Shown: in pieces, positions 57,420 through 64,000 of the stretch
How positions within the stretch are numbered: the stretch's first letter is position 1
How the letters are laid out: each line of letters begins with the position of its first letter
Assembly: GCF_046507575.1 (NCBI RefSeq)
Contig: NZ_JBKFEY010000001.1
Location: 124,001-188,000, forward strand
DNA length: 64,000 bases
Reading direction: 5' to 3'
Source of the DNA: Pontitalea aquivivens
GTDB taxonomy: Bacteria > Pseudomonadota > Alphaproteobacteria > Rhodobacterales > Rhodobacteraceae
Made by a program: the position numbers and the translations under genes
Notes under the pieces: model-generated
Seen by the model: the letters and a program-made list of their open reading frames with translations, nothing else
Databases searched by the model: none
What the model was told of the DNA's origin: nothing

Positions 57420-58451
57420 TCACCCCTTGCGGATCGTCTCGATCATCAGGGCGACGTTGTCGGGGTTGGCATCGGGCGTGATCCCGTGGCCAAGGTTGAA
57501 GATGTGCGGGCCGTTGGAAAAGGCCTTTACGATCCGCCGGGTTTCATCCACCAGATCCTGACCGCCGGTGACCATGTGGCGCGGGTCAAGGTTGCCCTGC
57601 ACACAGCCATCAACCTGCACATGTTCGGCCGCCCATTCGGCGGCCACCGAATTGTCGATGGCCACGCAATCCGCCCCGGTCTTTTTCGCGAAACCGATGT
57701 AGCCCTGGCCCGCCTCACGCGGGAAGGCGATGATCGGCAGGCCGGGGTGGCGCGCCTTCAGCGCGGCGATGATGCGCGCGGCGGGGGCGACGGCGAAATC
57801 CTGGAAATCCTGGCCCTTCAGGCTGCCGGCCCATGAATCGAAGATCTTGATGACTTCGGCCCCGGCCTCGACCTGTTTCGACAGGTATTCGATCGTGGAC
57901 TCGGTCAGCAGGTCGATCAGCGCGGCAAAGGTCGCGCGGTCGGCGGCCTTCAGTGCGTGGGCCGGGCCCTGATCGCGTGTGCCGCGGCCCGCGATCATGT
58001 AGGTGGCCACCGTCCAGGGCGCGCCGGCAAAGCCGATCAGCGTGGTTTCGCGCGGCAGTTCGCGCGCCAGGATGCGGACGGTTTCATAGATCGGGGCCAG
58101 GTGGTCGTGGATGTCGTCCTTGCCCTTGAGCGCGCGCAATCCGGCCGCATCGGTGATCGTGGACAGGCGGGGGCCTTCGCCGGTTTCAAACCACAGATCC
58201 GCGCCAAGCGCCTGCGGCAGCAGCAGGATATCGGCAAACAGGATCGCCGCGTCAAAGCCATAGCGGCGAATCGGCTGCAGCGTGACCTCGGCCGCCAGAT
58301 CGGAATTGTAGCACAGCGACAGGAAATCCCCGGCCTGCGCGCGGGTGGCGCGGTATTCGGGCAGGTAGCGTCCCGCCTGGCGCATCATCCAGACCGGCGG
58401 CGTGGGCAGAACCTCGCCGCGAAGGGCGCGCAGGATCGTCTTGTCACTCAT
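57420..58451 (-). CDS. hemE: Uroporphyrinogen decarboxylase
   Basis: Removes four carboxyl groups from uroporphyrinogen III to give coproporphyrinogen III. The 343-residue product has the invariant WMMRQAGRYLPEYR near the start with catalytic arginines, FADILLLPQALGADLWF with the key Asp, GFAGAPWTVATYMI, FDSWAGSL and NLGHGITPDANPDNV. GAAGGAGA precedes the ATG. It is divergent from hemC across a 106-base gap. A 14-base duplication (57397-57424) runs through its stop codon. Confidence 0.96.
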   Translation of the reverse strand: MSDKTILRALRGEVLPTPPVWMMRQAGRYLPEYRATRAQAGDFLSLCYNSDLAAEVTLQPIRRYGFDAAILFADILLLPQALGADLWFETGEGPRLSTITDAAGLRALKGKDDIHDHLAPIYETVRILARELPRETTLIGFAGAPWTVATYMIAGRGTRDQGPAHALKAADRATFAALIDLLTESTIEYLSKQVEAGAEVIKIFDSWAGSLKGQDFQDFAVAPAARIIAALKARHPGLPIIAFPREAGQGYIGFAKKTGADCVAIDNSVAAEWAAEHVQVDGCVQGNLDPRHMVTGGQDLVDETRRIVKAFSNGPHIFNLGHGITPDANPDNVALMIETIRKG

Positions 58452-58557
58452 CTCGGATCTCCTTCTTGCCCCTTCATCGCCCCCTGCGGCGCGATGTCAA
58501 GCCAAAGCCAGCCCTTGTGCGCTTGCGCGGGCCTTTTGACGCGGCTATGCCGGGGGT

Positions 58558-59511
58558 ATGGAACAGATGCCCAACGCCCAGACCCCCCTGAAGATCGGCA
58601 CCCGCGGTTCGCCGCTGGCGCTGGCGCAGGCCCATGAAACCCGCGCGCGCCTGATCGCGGCCCATGGCCTGCCCGAGGATGCCTTTGAGATCGTGGTGAT
58701 CCGTACGACGGGCGACAATGCCGCGCTGATCGCGGCGGACAAGCCGTTGAAGGAACTGGGCGGCAAGGGCCTGTTCACCAAGGAAATCGAAGAGGCGATG
58801 CTGGAAGGCCGCATCGACATTGCCGTGCATTCGATGAAGGACATGCCCACGGCCCAGCCCGCGGGCCTGGTGCTGGATTGCTATCTGCCGCGCGAAGATG
58901 TGCGCGATGCCTTTGTCTCGCCCGGGGTGGAACGGCTGGCCGATCTGCCGCAGGGCGCCACGGTCGGGTCGTCCAGCCTGCGCCGGCGCGCGCAGCTGGC
59001 CAATCGCCGCCCCGACCTGAAGCTGGTCGAGTTTCGCGGCAATGTTCAGACCCGGCTGAAGAAACTGGATGATGGCGTCGCGGTGGCGACCTTCCTGGCG
59101 ATGGCGGGGCTGAACCGGCTGGGCATGACCCATGTCGCGCGCTCGGCGATCGGGGTGGATGAGATGCTGCCCGCCGTGGCGCAGGGCGCCATCGGGATCG
59201 AGCGGCGGGCCGATGATGCCCGCGCCGCCGCGTTGCTGGCGGCGATCCATGATGGGCCGACGGGCCAGCGTCTGGCGGCGGAACGCGCCTTTCTGGCCAC
59301 GCTGGACGGGTCGTGCGAAACCCCGATCGCGGGGCTTGCGGTGCTGGAGGGCGACCAGATCTGGCTGCGCGGCGAGATCCTGCGCCCCGACGGGTCCGAA
59401 GCCCTGCGCGATGAGGGCCGCGCGCCGGTGTCGCAGGCGGCCGAGCTGGGCGCCGACCTGGCCCGCCGGCTGTTGGCCCGCGCGCCCGGGGGCTTTTTCG
59501 ACTGGCGCTGA
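58558..59511 (+). CDS. hemC: Hydroxymethylbilane synthase (porphobilinogen deaminase)
   Basis: Polymerises four porphobilinogens to hydroxymethylbilane. The 317-residue product has KIGTRGSPLALAQAHETR, KGLFTKEIEEAML, VHSMKDMP with the catalytic Asp, SSLRRRAQL and RGNVQTRL. The dipyrromethane cofactor is carried by C253 in LDGSCETPIAG. The start is ATG 58558; ATG 58567 is an alternative. With hemE, hemF and hemN, four haem-synthesis genes lie in this window. Confidence 0.95.
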   Translation: MEQMPNAQTPLKIGTRGSPLALAQAHETRARLIAAHGLPEDAFEIVVIRTTGDNAALIAADKPLKELGGKGLFTKEIEEAMLEGRIDIAVHSMKDMPTAQPAGLVLDCYLPREDVRDAFVSPGVERLADLPQGATVGSSSLRRRAQLANRRPDLKLVEFRGNVQTRLKKLDDGVAVATFLAMAGLNRLGMTHVARSAIGVDEMLPAVAQGAIGIERRADDARAAALLAAIHDGPTGQRLAAERAFLATLDGSCETPIAGLAVLEGDQIWLRGEILRPDGSEALRDEGRAPVSQAAELGADLARRLLARAPGGFFDWR

Positions 59512-59544
59512 AGGCGCCTGCCCGTGGCGCGGGGGATGGGCGTT

Positions 59545-59570
59545 GATTGAGTATTTGGGCCAAGAAGAAG
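59545..59570 (+). repeat. Intergenic motif, copy 3 of 3 (motif only)
   Basis: GATTGAGTATTTGGGCCAAG continues to AAGAAG and shares TATTTNNGNNAAGNNGAA with the copies at 10190-10231 and 55284-55347. No GCT-loop hairpin is seen in front. It lies between hemC and the MFS gene. Confidence 0.55.
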
Positions 59571-59625
59571 TGGCATGCCGCTTTGGCCCTTGCCGTGCCC
59601 GCGCGGGCGGCACAAGACAGGCCGC

Positions 59626-60852
59626 ATGATCCCGGAGCCTGCCGTGCGCCAAGCCCTTGCCCCCTTTCGCCCGATCGTGACCGATCCCGCGCTGGCGCTG
59701 GCCGCGGGGTTGCTGATCCTGTTCGGGGCCCATGCGGCGACGCTGATGCCCTATGTCTCGGCGCTGGCGGTGACGGTGTTCGGGCTGTCGGACGGGGCCT
59801 ATTCGACGGTGCTGGTGGTGGCCTCGGTGTTGTCGGTTTCGGCCTCGGTGGGGTTGGGCATTCTGGCCGATCAGCGTGCCAACCGCCGCGCGATCGCGCT
59901 GGCCTCGGCGGGGTTGCTGACGGCGGGGACCGGGCTGGTCTGGGCGGGGGACAGCGCGCTGGCCTTTGTCATTGCGCATGCGCTGATCCTGCCGTTGTCG
60001 GGGTCGCTGTTCGGCCAGCTGTTCGCGTTGGCGCGGCTGGCCGCCTCGATCCACCCCGAGTCGCAGCGCGGCGCGATCCTGTCGGCGCTGCGGGCGGCCT
60101 TTGCGCTGCCCTGGGTCGTGGTGCTGCCGGTCTGGGCGGTGGCCTTTGGCGCGGGCGCGCCGCTGATCGCGGTCTATCCGGTCTGTCTGGTGCTGGCGGC
60201 GGCGATCCTGTGGCTGACGTTGCGGCATTGGCCGCGCGACGGGGCGACGCGCTGGCCGGACCCGAAATCGGGGCTGAGCTTTGCCGCCGCCCTGCGCGAG
60301 ATGGCCGAGATCCGCGTTCTGGCCCGGGTTCTGGCGCTGGGCACGATCAGCGGGGCGGTGATGCTGTATCTGGTGGTGATCGGCCTTGTGTTTTCACAGA
60401 CCCCGGGGCGCGGGGCTTCGGATGTGGCGCTTTATGCGGGGTTTGTCGCCGGGCTGGAGGTACCCTTCATGCTGGCGCTGCCCGCGATCATCACCCGGAT
60501 AGATCGGACGGTGCTGATCTGGCTGGGGGCGGTGCTTTATGCCTGCCATCTGGCGTTCCTGCCGGTGTTGTCCGGTACCGGCTGGGTCTGGCTGCTGATC
60601 CTGCCCGCGGCGGCGGGGGGCGCGGTGGTGCTGACCCAGCCGATGGCCTATCTGCAGGATCTGCTGGGGATGCGGCCGGGGGCGGGGGCCAGCCTGATGG
60701 CGCTGCAGAAGCTGGCGGGCGATGCGATCTGTGCCAGCGTTTTCGCGCTGGGGGCGGCGGTGGCGGGCTATGGCCTGGCCGCGGCGCTGGGTGCGGGGCT
60801 GTGCGTTCTGGGCGCGGGCGCGCTGTGGGCGATGGACCGGCGGCGGGATTAG
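59626..60852 (+). CDS. MFS family transporter
   Basis: A 408-residue inner-membrane protein with twelve likely helices. LGILADQRANRRAIALASAGLL is the conserved loop 2-3 segment of the major facilitator superfamily. The second half contains a mid-protein loop (LRHWPRDGATRWPDPKSG) and SLMALQKLAGDAICASVFALG. The pattern recalls sugar-efflux (SetA-like) members, but the substrate is open. ATG 59626 gives the proper first helix. It may be read with hemC. Its end overlaps the convergent esterase gene by four bases. Confidence 0.82.
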   Translation: MIPEPAVRQALAPFRPIVTDPALALAAGLLILFGAHAATLMPYVSALAVTVFGLSDGAYSTVLVVASVLSVSASVGLGILADQRANRRAIALASAGLLTAGTGLVWAGDSALAFVIAHALILPLSGSLFGQLFALARLAASIHPESQRGAILSALRAAFALPWVVVLPVWAVAFGAGAPLIAVYPVCLVLAAAILWLTLRHWPRDGATRWPDPKSGLSFAAALREMAEIRVLARVLALGTISGAVMLYLVVIGLVFSQTPGRGASDVALYAGFVAGLEVPFMLALPAIITRIDRTVLIWLGAVLYACHLAFLPVLSGTGWVWLLILPAAAGGAVVLTQPMAYLQDLLGMRPGAGASLMALQKLAGDAICASVFALGAAVAGYGLAAALGAGLCVLGAGALWAMDRRRD

Positions 60853-61559
60853 CCGCCCGGGCCGGCCCCCGTCTGCGCGATCAGGTCCAGCACCTTCGGC
60901 CCCAGCGCCTCGACCACCAGGGCGACGCCTGCGGGGGCGGGGTGGATGTTGTCATCCTGCATCAGATCGGTTTTCGCGCGCAGTTCGGGCGGGGTTTCCA
61001 TGATCGGCGCCAGCAGGTTCGGCACCAGCACCGCGCCGTGCTTTTGCGCAAGGTCCGGCCAGATCGCGTCGAAAGCGGCCTTGTAATCGGGGCCGTAATT
61101 GCCCGGCGCAGGCAGGCCCGCCAGCAGCACCGGCAGGCCGCGGGCGCGCGCCCTGGTCAGGATCGCGTCCAGATTGGCGCGCGATTCTTCGGGGGGCAGG
61201 CCGCGCAGCAGGTCATTGCCGCCCAGTGCCACCAGCAGCGCATCGGTCTGCGGGCCAAGCGACCAGTCCAGCCGCGACAGCCCCCCCGCCGTGGTATCGC
61301 CCGACACCCCGGCATTCACCACCCGCACATCGGCGCCCCGCGCGGCAAGCCAGGCCTGCAGTTGCGGCACCAGCCCCTGATCGGCGGGCAGGCCATAGCC
61401 CTGCGTCAGACTGTCACCCAGCGCCACCAGTTCCAGCGGCTCGGCCCGCGCGGGCGGGGCCAGGATCGGCAGAGCCAGGAAAAATGTCGTCAAAACAAGG
61501 TTGCGCAGGCGCCGGATTGGCCCATATCCCCTTGGGAGGACAGAAAAGAAGGCAGGCAT
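60849..61559 (-). CDS. tesA: SGNH/GDSL-type arylesterase / lysophospholipase (TesA-like)
   Basis: A periplasmic hydrolase with signal peptide (RRLRNLVLTTFFLALPILAPPARA) and SGNH blocks: I VALGDSLTQGYGL (nucleophile Ser), II NAGVSGDTTAGG (Gly), III GGNDLLRG (Asn), V DNIHPAPAG (Asp and His). About 236 residues from ATG 61559. That ATG overlaps the ATG of the divergent ybbA by two bases (CATG), so a start further downstream is possible. The tesA/ybbA/ybbP arrangement is the same as in E. coli. Confidence 0.88.
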   Translation of the reverse strand: MPAFFSVLPRGYGPIRRLRNLVLTTFFLALPILAPPARAEPLELVALGDSLTQGYGLPADQGLVPQLQAWLAARGADVRVVNAGVSGDTTAGGLSRLDWSLGPQTDALLVALGGNDLLRGLPPEESRANLDAILTRARARGLPVLLAGLPAPGNYGPDYKAAFDAIWPDLAQKHGAVLVPNLLAPIMETPPELRAKTDLMQDDNIHPAPAGVALVVEALGPKVLDLIAQTGAGPGG

Positions 61560-62271
61560 GAAAGATACCGTTCTGAGTTTGCGTGACGCCCGGCTGACGC
61601 TGCAGGGCAATGCCGGCCCGGTCGAGATCCTGCGCGGGATCACGCTGGATGTCGCACGGGGGGAAAGTGTGGGTCTGACGGGGCCTTCGGGGTCGGGCAA
61701 GTCATCGCTCCTGATGCTCATGGGCGGGTTGGAACGGGCCACGGGGGGCACCGTCACGGCGCTGGGCCAGGATCTTTCCACGATGGGGGAAGATGCGCTG
61801 GCCCGGTTCCGCAGGGGGAATATGGGGATCGTTTTCCAGTCCTTCCACCTGATTCCGACCATGACCGCGCTGGAAAACGTGGCCCTGCCGCTGGAACTGG
61901 CCGGTGTGCCCGATGCCTTTGACCGCGCCGCCGAGGAACTGCATGCCGTGGGCCTTGGCCATCGCGGCAGCCATTACCCGGCCGAATTGTCGGGGGGCGA
62001 ACAGCAGCGCGTGGCGTTGGCGCGTGCTGCGGCGCCCCGGCCCGCGCTGTTTCTGGCGGATGAACCGACGGGCAATCTGGATGCGGCCAATGGCGCGGCG
62101 ATCATGGATCTGCTGTTTGGGCTGCGTGACCGCCATGGCGCGACGCTGGTGCTGGTCACCCATGCGCCCGAACTGGCCGAACGCTGTGACCGGATCGTGC
62201 GGCTGGCCGATGGCATGGTGGTTGAAGAGCCTGCGGTGCAGGGGATGCGCGCGGAAAGGGCGGGCGCATGA
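61558..62271 (+). CDS. ybbA: ABC transporter ATPase YbbA-like
   Basis: A 237-residue ATPase of the LolD/MacB subfamily. It has Walker A GPSGSGKSS (about 41-49), Q-loop VFQSFHLIPTMTALENVALP, signature LSGGEQQRV, Walker B ALFLADEPTGNLD and switch THAPELAERCDR. The ALENVALPLELAG and DEPTGNLD wording marks this subfamily. AAGAAGG precedes ATG 61558. It overlaps the permease gene by four bases; together they form the YbbAP-type exporter associated with tesA. Confidence 0.92.
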   Translation: MKDTVLSLRDARLTLQGNAGPVEILRGITLDVARGESVGLTGPSGSGKSSLLMLMGGLERATGGTVTALGQDLSTMGEDALARFRRGNMGIVFQSFHLIPTMTALENVALPLELAGVPDAFDRAAEELHAVGLGHRGSHYPAELSGGEQQRVALARAAAPRPALFLADEPTGNLDAANGAAIMDLLFGLRDRHGATLVLVTHAPELAERCDRIVRLADGMVVEEPAVQGMRAERAGA

Positions 62272-64000
62272 GCCTGGCCTTTCGGATCGCGCGGCGCGAA
62301 TTGCGCGGGGGCATCGCGGGGTTCCGCGTGTTCCTGTTGTGCCTGATGCTGGGCGTGGCGGCGATTGCGGGCGTTGGCACCGTGCGCGTGGCCATCGAAT
62401 CGGGGCTGCGCGATCAGGGCGCGGTTTTGCTGGGGGGCGATGCCCAGCTGGAATTCACCTATCGCACCGCGACGGACGCGGAACGCGCCTGGATGGCGGC
62501 CCGCGCCACCGCCCTGTCCGAGGTGATCGAGTTCCGCTCGATGATCGTGGTGGGGGCGGGTGAAGGCGTAGACCGCGCGCTGACCCAGGTCAAGGCGGTC
62601 GATGATGCCTATCCGCTGACCGGCGCGGTGCAGGTTGAACCTGCGGTGCCGCTGGATCAGGCGCTGGGAATGCAGCCTGGCGGGCTTTACGGCGCGCTTC
62701 TGGACCCGGTTCTGGCGGATCGGCTGGGCCTGGCCATTGGCGACCGCTTTCGCCTGGGGCGGGCGGAATTCATCCTGACGGGGCGTATCCTGCGCGAACC
62801 CGACAGCACCGGCACCGGCTTTGCGCTGGGCCCGCGCAGCCTTGTGCCGGGTGTGGCCCTGGAAGGTTCGGGCCTGCTGGAACCGGGATCGCTGTTTGAA
62901 ACCGAATACCGTCTGACCCTGCCACCCGGCACCGACCTTGACGGCCTGCAGGCCGCGGCCGAAGCGGATTTCGAAGGTGCCGGGATGCGCTGGCAGGACA
63001 GCCGCCGCGCCGCCCCGGGGGCGGAACGGTTTGTCGACCGGATCGGATCCTTCCTGGTGCTGGTGGGCCTTGCCGGGTTGGCCGTGGGCGGGGTGGGCAT
63101 TTCCGCGGCAGTGCGCGCCTGGATGGAACGCAAGGCCGGAACCATCGCCACGCTGAAGGCAATCGGTGCAACCAATGCCCTGATCCGCAATGTATTTCTG
63201 ATCCAGCTGGGGGCGCTGACCGTGGCGGGTATCGCGCTGGGGCTGGCGCTGGGCGCGGGTCTGCCCTGGCTTGCCCGGGGGGCCATCGCCGCGCGCATGC
63301 CGATTGCGGTGGACATCACCATTGCCCCTGCCGCGCTGGTCGAGGCCGCGCTGTATGGCGCGCTGGTCGCGGCGATCTTCACGCTCTGGCCGCTTGCCCG
63401 CATGGCCGAGGTGCGGGCGGCGGCGCTTTACCGCGATCTGGGGCCGGGGCGGCGGGGCTTGCCCGGGGCGGGTGCCCTGGCGCTGATCGCGGGGCTTTTG
63501 GCGGCGCTGGTGGCGGCGGCGGTCTGGTTTTCCGGGCTCTGGGCGCTGGCGCTGGGTACCTTGGGTGGCATTGCGGCGGCGTTGGCCATCCTGACGCTTG
63601 CGGCGGCGGGCCTGCGCCGGCTGGCGCGCGCCATGGCGCATCGCGCCCGTGGCCGGCCCGTCCTGCGCGCGGCCCTGGCCGCCATCGGCGGCCCGCGCAG
63701 CGAGGCGGCGCCGGTGATCCTGTCGCTGGGCCTTGGCCTGTCGGTGCTGGCCGCCGTCGGCCAGATCGACGCCGGCCTGCGCAGCGCCATCGACCGCGAC
63801 CTGCCGCAGCGCGCGCCCGCCTATTTCGTCGTCGATATCCAGCCCGACCAGATTTCCCCCTTCCTGACCCGCCTCGCCGCGATGGAGGCGGTGGAAAAGG
63901 TCGAAACCGCCCCGATGCTGCGCGGCGTTCTTACCCGCATCAACGGGCAGGATGCGCGCACGGTGGCGGGTGAACACTGGGTCGTGCGGGGCGACCGCGG
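62268..64000 (+). CDS. ybbP: ABC transporter permease YbbP-like (3' end outside window)
   Basis: The frame is open from ATG 62268 to the window end (577 codons), so the gene is truncated. It starts SLAFRIARRELRGGIAGFRVFLLCLMLGVAAIAGVGTV with an N-terminal helix. A MacB-type periplasmic domain (LGGDAQLEFTYRTAT ... TGRILREPDSTGTGFALG) follows. A FtsX-type helix set then reads FLVLVGLAGLAVGGVGISAAVRAWMERKAGTIATLKAIGAT. A second copy of this layout begins near residue 450. The family is about 800-850 residues long and acts as a mechanotransmission-type exporter with YbbA. Confidence 0.9.
   Translation, partial: MSLAFRIARRELRGGIAGFRVFLLCLMLGVAAIAGVGTVRVAIESGLRDQGAVLLGGDAQLEFTYRTATDAERAWMAARATALSEVIEFRSMIVVGAGEGVDRALTQVKAVDDAYPLTGAVQVEPAVPLDQALGMQPGGLYGALLDPVLADRLGLAIGDRFRLGRAEFILTGRILREPDSTGTGFALGPRSLVPGVALEGSGLLEPGSLFETEYRLTLPPGTDLDGLQAAAEADFEGAGMRWQDSRRAAPGAERFVDRIGSFLVLVGLAGLAVGGVGISAAVRAWMERKAGTIATLKAIGATNALIRNVFLIQLGALTVAGIALGLALGAGLPWLARGAIAARMPIAVDITIAPAALVEAALYGALVAAIFTLWPLARMAEVRAAALYRDLGPGRRGLPGAGALALIAGLLAALVAAAVWFSGLWALALGTLGGIAAALAILTLAAAGLRRLARAMAHRARGRPVLRAALAAIGGPRSEAAPVILSLGLGLSVLAAVGQIDAGLRSAIDRDLPQRAPAYFVVDIQPDQISPFLTRLAAMEAVEKVETAPMLRGVLTRINGQDARTVAGEHWVVRGDR

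Noticed and set aside
58474..60228. A 584-codon minus-strand frame opposite hemC and the MFS gene
   Set aside because: Shadow frame crossing two real genes and their gap; no ribosome site and no domain.
61974..63977. A 667-codon minus-strand frame opposite ybbA and ybbP
   Set aside because: ybbP is open from 62268 to the window end with the expected membrane and periplasmic domains; the opposite frame is a shadow.
1..64000. CRISPR arrays, transposons, integrases, tRNA and rRNA genes
   Set aside because: None found on reading the intergenic regions and translations; the only short repeats are those listed.

Overview
The window reads as a high-GC alphaproteobacterial chromosome of the Rhodobacter/Paracoccus type (Rhodobacteraceae). 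The evidence is the petPR-petABC order, the block hemN(hemZ)-fnrL-uspA-ccoNOQP-ccoGHIS with FNR boxes, a membrane-anchored cytochrome c552 of CycM type, and a short SRP RNA beside dnaX-ybaB-recR. No phage, insertion sequence, CRISPR array, tRNA or rRNA was seen. Many genes overlap by 1-4 bases and several start with TTG or GTG.

Layout. 1-2.6 kb: the 3' end of aroC, a GT2 glycosyltransferase, a TetR regulator and a NYN/OST-HTH protein. 2.6-6.8 kb (minus strand): the cytochrome bc1 operon petABC behind its regulators petP and petR. 7-13.9 kb: ilvE, a small unknown protein, a DMT exporter, queG, an FzlA-like GST-fold protein, recR, ybaB, dnaX and SRP RNA. 14-19.4 kb: a CpdB-type nucleotidase without a visible signal peptide, nudC, a START-like protein, pheA and cycM. 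19.5-26.5 kb: a yejABEF peptide importer with a GT4 glycosyltransferase coupled to it.

26.5-37 kb: the least familiar part. A LysR regulator, a saccharopine-dehydrogenase-like protein and a polar amino acid ABC importer face an operon of a three-part FAD/[2Fe-2S] amine oxidase, an aldehyde dehydrogenase, a DapB-like protein that has lost the catalytic His pair, and a DapA-like aldolase with a full active site. I read this as an uncharacterised catabolic route for an opine-like or cyclic imino acid. The substrate is unknown.

37-49.2 kb: the microaerobic block. It holds oxygen-independent hemN, fnrL, a beta-class GST, uspA, the cbb3 oxidase genes ccoNOQP and the assembly genes ccoGHIS, including a 52-residue ccoS. 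Four FNR-type boxes lie in front of hemN/fnrL, uspA, ccoN and ccoG. Together with bc1 and cytochrome c552 this gives a complete ubiquinol to O2 path at low oxygen, and hemN, hemF, hemE and hemC supply haem.

49.2-64 kb: a DD-carboxypeptidase with a SPOR domain, clpS, an RsmC-like methyltransferase, an SDR lacking its active-site lysine, a lipoprotein with a repeat-built signal peptide, hemF, a DEAD-box helicase, divergent hemE/hemC, an MFS transporter, and a tesA/ybbA/ybbP set cut by the window end.

A short intergenic motif (TATTTNNGNNAAGNNGAA) occurs three times, each time just upstream of a gene.
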